From NCBI GenBank assembly GCA_963680875.1, contig OY804575.1, positions 105,827,505 to 105,891,504 of the forward strand: DNA of 64,000 nucleotides. Direction: 5' to 3'. A program made the position numbers and the translations under genes. Position 1 is the first letter of the stretch. Every line of letters starts with the position of its first letter. Under the pieces are notes generated by a model. The model made no database searches. It was not told the origin of the DNA and saw only the letters and a program-made list of their open reading frames with translations. Positions 57,680-64,000 of the stretch are shown here, in pieces. This DNA comes from Bathymodiolus brooksi (taxonomy: Eukaryota > Mollusca > Bivalvia > Mytilida > Modiolidae).

Positions 57680-58990
57680 GTTTACATTTGTGATATCTTG
57701 AAATATTATAATAAGATGAAATGAAACAAATATTTACAACACAGATTTTAGTTTGTTACATGACGGACACGAGCATAAAAGTGGATTTTTCTGCTTTAGA
57801 TGCATAACTTTAATGTATTTTTTAGTGTAAGGGATTTGAAAACAAGGGAAACATATTATGGAAACGAAAGTATTTAATGACAACGAAAGAAATACATTAA
57901 AAAGCACTAATACTAGTAATGTGAGAGAAAATAATATATTTGCATTTTGTTGCACCGAATGTGAAAAGAACTTTATGTTGGACAAACTCGAGATACATTT
58001 TCAAAACGGATACATTGTTTTTATTTTCTAGCACATTTCGCAGACAAACACAAGCAACACCGTAGCAAATTAATATTGAGAATTTTTGTTTTATTATCTA
58101 TTATTTTGATGTTCTGTCATCTTAGAATGCAGTCTTGGTAACTATGGTTACATTTGTAATCAATCATGTAACGGTGTTTATTTTATTCCTGTGATAAAGA
58201 ACATGGTGTCTGTACAGATACATCTGGATATAAACCTGGATGGCAGTACGGACAGCCGAAGTGTGATATAGATATGGAAACAATATTTTTTTTATAAATA
58301 ACAGACAACTGACACGATGACAATTTACAAACTGACAGACATGAGGGGAAAATATTTATTCTTTAGTAGTGCATCAATCAAGAACAAACTTTCTAAGCAA
58401 TGTATCTCACCAATGTCTGCTTTTATTTACCATCATTATTTAGATTAATGTACAATTAGGCGTTAAAATTAGGCGTTCTATGAATTATTTGCATGCAAAG
58501 TTATGTTTATTGTCATACATTACATGAATTTAATATTTATAATTTTCAACTACATTTATGTAACGGGAAATTTGACTCTTCAATAGAACAAGTTTAACTG
58601 GAAACTATTGAAAGTATCACTAACGACATTCAAGCTTATTCTAAACCTTGGCATTATGAGGTCGATACAAAATAGACAATGACATACAATGTACGAACAA
58701 TTTGCAGTCTTAAACAATCAAATGTAAGAAGTTATAATAAACATTGACGAACATTATAATTGTTGTAGATTTAAGCATTTTGATTAATATTGAAAATTAG
58801 TGAAGGGGTTTTTTCTATATGTAATATCAATAGCAAATTGAAAATAAAACAGTGATAGCCTTTTGATATCGGCATATACCTGGATTTATAGACCAGGTAA
58901 TTATATCGAACCTCGGACTGCGTCCACGGACGACATGCTTTTATATTGTCAGATCCTAGCATTGATTGCATCAAAATACTATAGTTGTAT
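57680..58990 (+). repeat. Segmental copy of window left end
   Basis: Colinear with about 85-1090 through intron, exon and following intron (for example GAAACGAAAGTATTTAATGA in both), with scattered substitutions and indels. Confidence 0.85.
58127..58275 (+). pseudogene. Broken EGF exon (copy of 569-715)
   Basis: Starts CSLGNYGYICNQSCNG, then a 1-base loss compared with the exon at 569 destroys the frame and the remaining cysteines. The donor is changed to gatatgga. Confidence 0.75.
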
Positions 58991-59118
58991 ATTATTTCCT
59001 ATTCAATATACATAACATTACCATTGACAATCATTATTTAGATTACAGATCATACATATCATGTACAAGATATTGTTTCATAATGAATATACACAAAATA
59101 AGCATTGATCTTTGTAGT

Positions 59119-59185
59119 ATGTGGATCAGGAACATTTGATAATAACTGTTCTGGTAATTGCCACTGCTTAAACCAACCATGTAAT
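59119..59185 (+). pseudogene. Truncated EGF exon (type beta, 5' half only)
   Basis: Acceptor ctttgtag|ta; VCGSGTFDNNCSGNCHCLNQ, then PCNN and unrelated sequence with a stop. It corresponds to the first half of the exons at 3883 and 7512. Confidence 0.65.
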
Positions 59186-59189
59186 AATA

Positions 59190-61317
59190 AGTTTAGTTAT
59201 TATGGATATTACAAATTATTCTTGGTGATATGAAACTTTGAATAAAGTTATATTTCAAACTGACTTTATTGTTATGAACATGCATATACGACCTAAATAA
59301 ATTGAGACATGATAGTTATACATGTATATTTATTATGTTTATTAGTGTACTCAGATATATATAATAATTTACTTTCAATTATGAAATAATTTAGTTTAAA
59401 TGGTGGAATAATGCATTTTTTTGAAATTGCACAACTACAAAACTGATGTCACTGACAAGTTTTGCTTCTGTTCTGTTTGAAACCAGGGTGAGAATTTTAA
59501 ATGATTTTGCTAAGCCTATCACCTATTCAATATGAACAAGTTTACTGGATATTTTTCTATCTCTTTGCACTGTTTTTCCAGACATCCTATTTCTTTTCTT
59601 TAAAAATGTTGGAACATCAATTGTGACATCTGATCCTCCATATGCAGGAGACAGATATGACACAGGTCCACCAGTTGAACATCCAAACAATACGTTTACT
59701 GTGTTCCTGTTCTATATGTAGAATAAGTAGATCATTGTGCAACCTGATGTTTTGGTTTTTGGAATGATATTTTTGTGTCATCTACAATAAGTGAGGTTGG
59801 TTAAATTTTATTTCAATCAGATGGACTATAACATACTAATTCACTATGTGGACACAAAGCTAACTCCTGCCATTGTCTAGACACAACATTTATCCAGGAT
59901 ATTGATTTTCAAAATTTAGCTGGTCCACAGTCTGCTGTATGCATATTTCAAGCTATATACTCCACCACCTCGGGAAGCCAATACAAAGGTGTAGGTATGA
60001 TAAGGGCAGAAATTGGCCGAAAAAATAGACAAATTATAAATGAAACGTATAGCTTTCGTTGTTTCTTGATTTTATAAAACCTTTTACCCCAACTACTATT
60101 TTGGTAACAATTTTCCATATTTGCACGTGCGATGACGTCACACTAGTCAATGAAAAGTCTATCGTTTCGTGAAAATATATGAAATCTAACAAGAAAAGTG
60201 TATTTAATGTCAATTTTCAGTATAACCACAAGCAGGCACCAACGGCATATTTTAGTATGATGTTTAATATACATAAACACATATCTCATTTAATTTTTGT
60301 GTTGGTACCCGAGTGTGGAGAGTATGAAATCTGCAATCAAAAAATAATTTTAAGGTCGATTTCTTGTCAGCGGCCATTTTTTATTGACCGTTTTCATCCG
60401 TAATAGACAGAAATAGAAATCGACCTTTTAATCTCATCAAAAATAAAGTTGGTTATCGTAGTTGTTTTGCTACGGGAGTAAAACTTGAACAATTTTTATG
60501 AAACAGTTTTGACGTTAAATAAATGTTGGAGGTGATTTACTGCCGACCTGATTGTGCATTGAGTCCGACGTGTTTTTTTTAACCCTCAGTGGAATTTCAT
60601 GTGTTACTATTCTAAAGTATACTTTAATATTATCCCCACAATTCACAAAAAGTACAGAAAACAAAACAAGCAACCAAAAAGAAAATTAGTACGTCAGATT
60701 ATCTTAGAAATTAATTCATTTGACATGTAAACACATCGGAACTTTCTATTTTTATTAGTCCCTTTACTTTTTATTATTTTGTTTTCTTTAACAAATATAT
60801 TTTATTTAGCTCTTTCGCAAAGTGAATTGCCGATGAATAATTGTATTAACGTAAATTTCATTTATATATAGCTTAATATTAACGTTGCGGTGGCATAATG
60901 GTTTAGCACACATGACTGCCGATAACAACATCGTGAGATCAATATTTTATTCTTACTTATTTCAATAAAGTATGGAAAAACAAACAATATATTTGATAAT
61001 TCATAATTCATCTAATACAGTACATATAACGATATAACATGCATGTTTTAACATAGTACACGGATGTCAGGTTTGATTTACATATTCGGTGTTTTGTTTA
61101 TAATGGTCCTTTTGTTATCCCTACTAAGAATGTCATTGATATAGTCTATCGTTTATGAGATGAGTCAGTGATAAATGTGTAGTATTACTTGGAATTTTAG
61201 TGGTATGATTTTACTATAATGGACCATGACCGATAATACAGTATTACCAAGCATTCTATTTATATAATCTATCACGTTTTACTTTTCTCAACAAAAAAAA
61301 AATTGAAGATATAGTAA
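59190..61317. other. Intergenic; unclear remnants
   Basis: Near 59582-59730 and 59850-59990 short frames (SDPPYAGDRYDTGPPVEHP; LCGHKANSCHC) look like protein remnants but I cannot place them. A degenerate tRNA-like head GCGGTGGCATAATGGTTTAG lies at about 60888. Confidence 0.3.
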
Positions 61318-61905
61318 ATATAAATTACGGTCTTCCAATCAAAGTATACTACCGTATTTGTACTCTTATACATATCAGAATCGAAATAAATCATGGAAGC
61401 CAGAATGTGTTTTGAGTTTTAACATGGATTGGCGGATATTAGTAAATCCCTCGCTTCTGGCTCGGCATAAAATACTATTCTCTGATGTTCTCGTGGCAAG
61501 TAGAATTTTGATTGGCTAAAACTTCAGGCAAGCCGTACGGTGACAGAAAATCAATAATCGCTCTCACCTATATGCTGTCCATTTACATTGTGCACAGCAG
61601 ACGACACACATTTCACAAGATGACAGAAAATCAATAATCGCTCTCTGTGATCTTTGTCCAAAGATACACGTATTTATGTTTTTACTATAATAAGGATATA
61701 CGTATTAATGTTGGAACATTCAGATAAAAATGTTATCAGTCTCTAGATGTTATATATCCCGTTTTAAAGGGCAGTGGTTTTGTTAAAAGGTTCACCACTG
61801 CCTTTAAAAACGGGATATATAACATCTAGAGACTAATATATCCGCCAATCCATGTTAAAACTCCCAACACATTCTGGCTTAGATGATTTATTTCTTAATT
61901 ATTCA
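61318..61905. repeat. Foldback MITE, copy 3, with internal insertion
   Basis: In inverse orientation relative to copy 2: outer unit CCGTATTTGTACTCTTATAC, arm ATCATGGAAGCCAGAATG at about 61392. The second arm is displaced to about 61845-61890 by about 350 bp of extra sequence. Confidence 0.75.
61739..61833. repeat. Near-perfect 39-bp hairpin inside MITE copy 3
   Basis: GTCTCTAGATGTTATATATC at 61739 and its inverse ending at 61833, loop 17 bp. It lies in the segment inserted into MITE copy 3. Confidence 0.85.
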
Positions 61906-63376
61906 ACATGGATTATATCCTCTCCTGCCGCTGTTGCGCTGCTTTACCATGTTATGCAGTTGACTTGGTTCCTTTGACATTCTAATTACTGAGAATAATT
62001 TCCTCTCATGATTTAAAAAATAAAAAGATCAACATTCGGTTATAAAATGATTTTAAAAAAACAATTTACAGAGATCAGCATTGAAGAGTTTCTGCGGTTG
62101 GTAGGGATAATATTTGGTTACTAGGGACATTGTAAGGTTTAAGGAATTCTTATAATATATACTGGTTAGTAAATGATTAGATGTCTCTAGATCTGCTAAG
62201 GTGTTGTTGTAGAATTTATTTTTCTTGATTAAATAAAAGGTCCATGAGATCTACAGGAAAATACTGTGCATAGGGAAACATGTTGCTATGGACGGGGCAT
62301 AGCTATGAATACAAATATCAAAATGTATTTTTGAAATATGAAATGACATTTGTAGTGTGTATAGCTTGACAAAAATGTACCGCTTAATCAAATATCAAGT
62401 CGAAAGATCATAGATGTCAAAATTCAACCATTAATTGCAATAATATAGGCTAATTTAATGTTTACAAAACAGTTGCTAGGGTGACAAAACTACACAAAAA
62501 TACTATATGCTACCATAGAGAATTGGAATATTATTTTTAGAGTGTACATACACAGAATATAACATTTTGTCGAAAAGACTATGCAAGATATGTAAAATAA
62601 AACCACCATATTTGAATTTCCTATGATTAATTGGGCCCTCCTCCATTTACGTTGCTAAGCAACAAAGGACAAAGTGAAATCATAAAAAAAATGTTTTTCT
62701 TACCTTTCAATGATTGTGTTTAATATTATATCTATATAAACAGTTTCTGAGATTGGGCCAAAATCTACCCTTATTATACGCACTCCTTTGATGTTGGTGT
62801 ATTTTGCCTACTCAATATGAATTAATACTGATCATAATACATTGTCAGGTCTAAAGTTTTCAATGGCAAGGGATGGCCAAGCTGGAGTTTGATATCCAAA
62901 TTCCTATTATTGTGGAAAACACAACACTTTTGTCATTTCTTTTGCATTTAAGCAAGACTAATTTTCACTCTAAACACGTCCCTTTTCCCCTACATCAGAT
63001 ATACACAGAAGTCCACATTCCTCTTCTTCTTTTGTTAAAAACTCAAATTTTGTTTCATTTGTAATTTGTTCCCAAGTCTGTCACCTCCTTCAGATGCACT
63101 AGATGGGCATTTTCTATAACATACCACTTTTGAAACACCCACTCACTCCCTTTTTAGCTGTTTCCTATAAACATTGGTACCAGCAATAAATAAAATACAA
63201 AAAAGTTAAAATGGAAAAATAGTATTTCTATTCATTAATATTTTCTGATGATAAGCTTAATCCCTAATATGTGATGGCATGCATCAATCTTACAAATAAA
63301 CATGCTAAGTAATCACTGTAAAGATTGCCATCTCAGCATGTAATATTAAATAATAAATATAGATACTATAAAGTAT
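61906..63376. other. Intergenic, no gene seen
   Basis: AT-rich, nothing recognised. Confidence 0.4.
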
Positions 63377-63552
63377 AGTCAAACCTGTATTAAGAGGTCA
63401 CCTTTGGGACCAATAAAAATGACCTTATAAGACAGGTGACCTCTTAAAAGAGGTTCAATTCATATGAATTTTGCTATGACAGGACAAGAAAAAGGTGACA
63501 TTTTAATACAGGTGACTGCTTAATAGAGGTGACCACATGAGCAGGTTTGACT
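63377..63552. mobile_element. Small MITE with AGTCAAACCTG ends
   Basis: Ends AGTCAAACCTGTATTAAG and CAGGTTTGACT. Between them lie several AGGTGAC(C) repeats in both orientations. About 176 bp, no coding. Confidence 0.7.
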
Positions 63553-64000
63553 GTGCATAGATATTAATTATGAACCAATATTAAAGAAATGATATTTTGC
63601 AATAAATAAAATATTTATTATGTGAAGTTGTCTTTATATTTTCATTTAAGATATTTCTTTTTATTATATTTATTTATATTTAAAATTATAAAATCTAATA
63701 TATAGAATTAATAAAAATATATAAATATGAAATGTATAATCCTAAATTAAACAATGCTATTAAATTATTACATTTTACAGTTTAATTTTAATTTACTTTT
63801 ACCAAAACTTGTCACTGGTGTATAATCATATTCTAGGCAGTTCATAGCAAACAATACTGCTTTTGTATGGTGTCCATTCTTTATGTTTTTACTCACTTAA
63901 TTCTTTTTAATTGCATTTAATATTTCTTTTTTATTTGATCATCATTAGGAAACAAGTTTCCACCTCTATGAGCAAATAATATGCACAACAATATGTAGAA
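63553..64000. other. Intergenic, no gene seen
   Basis: Very AT-rich, nothing recognised. Confidence 0.5.

Overview
The window is animal nuclear DNA, most likely from a bivalve mollusc. The evidence is AT-rich intergenic sequence, small phase-1 exons encoding MEGF/draper-like EGF modules, several copies of the 'gtttaacgccac... ggtggaggaaaccggag' dispersed repeat seen in molluscs, tRNA-derived SINEs and an L1/Tx1-type LINE. A mytilid is plausible but not proven.

Layout. 1-13771 (+): 3' part of a single-pass receptor gene with EGF-like exons at 569, 2653, 3883, 7167, 7512 and 8062, a transmembrane exon at 9383, and a tail ending at a TGA at 13769-13771. An intron carries a 45-bp satellite at 10286-11151. 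13772-18382: gene-free, with one foldback. 18389-36321: a complete but decaying Polinton/Maverick (adintovirus-like) provirus with a 6-bp target duplication ATTATT and terminal inverted repeats (TIRs) of about 325 bp. 36328-40700: repeats. 40701-44679 (-): internally deleted LINE with a 16-bp target duplication. 47029-50206: long inverted-repeat element framing a second LINE fragment and hairpin elements. 51.7-55.0 kb: molluscan dispersed repeats and a pogo-like MITE. 55057-59190 (+): a second receptor-like locus (fucolectin-like domain plus EGF modules) whose distal part is a decayed segmental copy of the window's left end. 59.6-64 kb: repeats and unexplained AT-rich sequence.

The Polinton is the centre of interest. 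It has the standard set: zinc-finger/PolB (+, split by an intron holding a nested 2.8-kb transposon) and, on the minus strand, integrase, two small proteins, a penton-like and a larger capsid protein, adenain-like protease, a membrane protein and a packaging ATPase. Beside each TIR it also carries genes I read as host-type regulators: a tandem PC4-like coactivator at the left end, and a CARD (death-fold) protein followed by a TATA-binding-protein (TBP) homologue at the right end. Each TIR holds four perfect CArG boxes, two AP-1 sites and a CRE or CRE-like site, an immediate-early type of enhancer. Most minus-strand structural genes are preceded by a shared T(A/T)ATAAGAG(G/A)-like element that often contains the stop codon of the upstream gene.

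Inference: signal-responsive TIR enhancers would switch on PC4, CARD and TBP, and the element's own TBP would then read its TATAAGAGG promoters. Many genes carry frameshifts or stops. Some lie in homopolymer runs, so assembly error cannot be separated from true decay here.
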